Assembly: GCF_937898925.1 (NCBI RefSeq)
Contig: NZ_CALDKF010000095.1
Coordinates: 1-31,563, forward strand
DNA length: 31,563 nt
Direction: 5' to 3'
Source: an uncultured Methanobrevibacter sp.
GTDB taxonomy: Archaea > Methanobacteriota > Methanobacteria > Methanobacteriales > Methanobacteriaceae
A program made the translations under genes and the position numbers. The notes under the pieces are model-generated. The model was not told where the DNA came from and searched no databases. It saw only the letters and a program-made list of their open reading frames with translations. This document shows positions 31,297-31,563 of this stretch, one piece after another (position 1 is the stretch's first letter; every line of letters starts with the position of its first letter).

Positions 31297-31563
31297 TTAC
31301 AGCATCAACCGATAAATCGCCTCAACATCCTTCTGCTCCAGTGCAACAAATCCACCGATCTTTCCGGTTCGTCCGTTGCCGTAGCAAGCGGTATGAGCCA
31401 TCTTCTCGATATCTTCTTCTTTCAACTCATGGTTTACCAAGTTACCCGCAAAATACTGGTCGTATGATGCCATATCAATCAAACCGTGACCCGAGAGGTT
31501 GAAGAGGATAACCTTTTCTTCGCCTGTCTCGATACACTTCTTGGCTTCACGTACAGCAGCAGC
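31297..31563 (-). CDS. Partial TrpB-like (tryptophan synthase beta, TrpB2-type) C-terminus
   Basis: The reading frame is open from the window edge to the TAA at 31297-31299 and encodes 88 residues, beginning AAAVREAKKCIETGEEKVIL. It contains NLSGHGLIDMASYDQYF, which resembles the C-terminal PLP-phosphate end of TrpB2-type tryptophan synthase beta chains (FNLSGHG). The last residues, GGFVALEQKDVEAIYRLML, are an extension I cannot compare. Codon use (CTC, TTC, AAC, TCG, GGT) is GC-rich and bacterial, suggestive of Bacteroidota, and matches the GNAT end of the window rather than the methanogen part. The start lies outside the window. TrpB2 assignment is by motif memory; another fold-type II PLP enzyme is possible but less likely. 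Confidence 0.72.
   Translation of the reverse strand, partial: AAAVREAKKCIETGEEKVILFNLSGHGLIDMASYDQYFAGNLVNHELKEEDIEKMAHTACYGNGRTGKIGGFVALEQKDVEAIYRLML

Overview
The long AT-rich part of the window (about 1-30450) is archaeal and fits a methanogen of the order Methanobacteriales, most likely Methanobrevibacter-like. The evidence is an MCM helicase, NMD3, aIF2-beta, an archaeal-type TyrRS, PurP (archaeal purine synthesis), TATA-box promoters, poly-T terminators, a very low G+C content and AGA-dominated arginine codons. The genus is inferred by eye from proteins and composition.

Layout. (1) 332-10080, + strand: ten corrin genes, cbiL-cbiD-cbiF-cbiG-cbiH-cbiJ-cbiET-cbiA-cbiC and, after a 245-bp gap, cbiK. 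Together they cover every step from cobalt insertion into sirohydrochlorin to cobyrinate a,c-diamide. (2) 10309-11816: three small proteins of unknown function, two with Cys metal-site motifs. (3) 11961-12200: a G+C island with its own TATA box, several pairing helices and T-tracts, my best candidate for an undescribed stable RNA. (4) 12270-19995, - strand: a MutS-family ATPase with helix-hairpin-helix motifs and two tandem U32 proteins. (5) 20245-26050: thymidylate kinase (+) facing a - strand information-processing block (MCM, aIF2-beta, NMD3, TyrRS and a 68-aa protein). (6) 26292-30276: a membrane-anchored coiled-coil protein (+), an rlmE/phosphodiesterase pair (-), purP (+) with a T-tract minisatellite behind it, and a four-helix membrane protein (-).

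(7) From about 30450 to the end the character changes abruptly. G+C rises to about half, codons become GC-ending, a GNAT gene has a strong bacterial ribosome binding site and a Rho-independent-type terminator, a ~170-bp imperfect palindrome follows, and the window ends in the 3' part of a TrpB-like gene. This is either recent bacterial DNA or an assembly join; I favour the join.

Functionally, the corrin cluster makes the cobalamin precursor that methanogens need for methyltransferases such as Mtr, and cbiK looks like a bacterial-type chelatase recruited into it. The rest is core information processing and nucleotide synthesis. The main leads are the ncRNA at 12 kb, the palindrome at 31 kb and the composition break.
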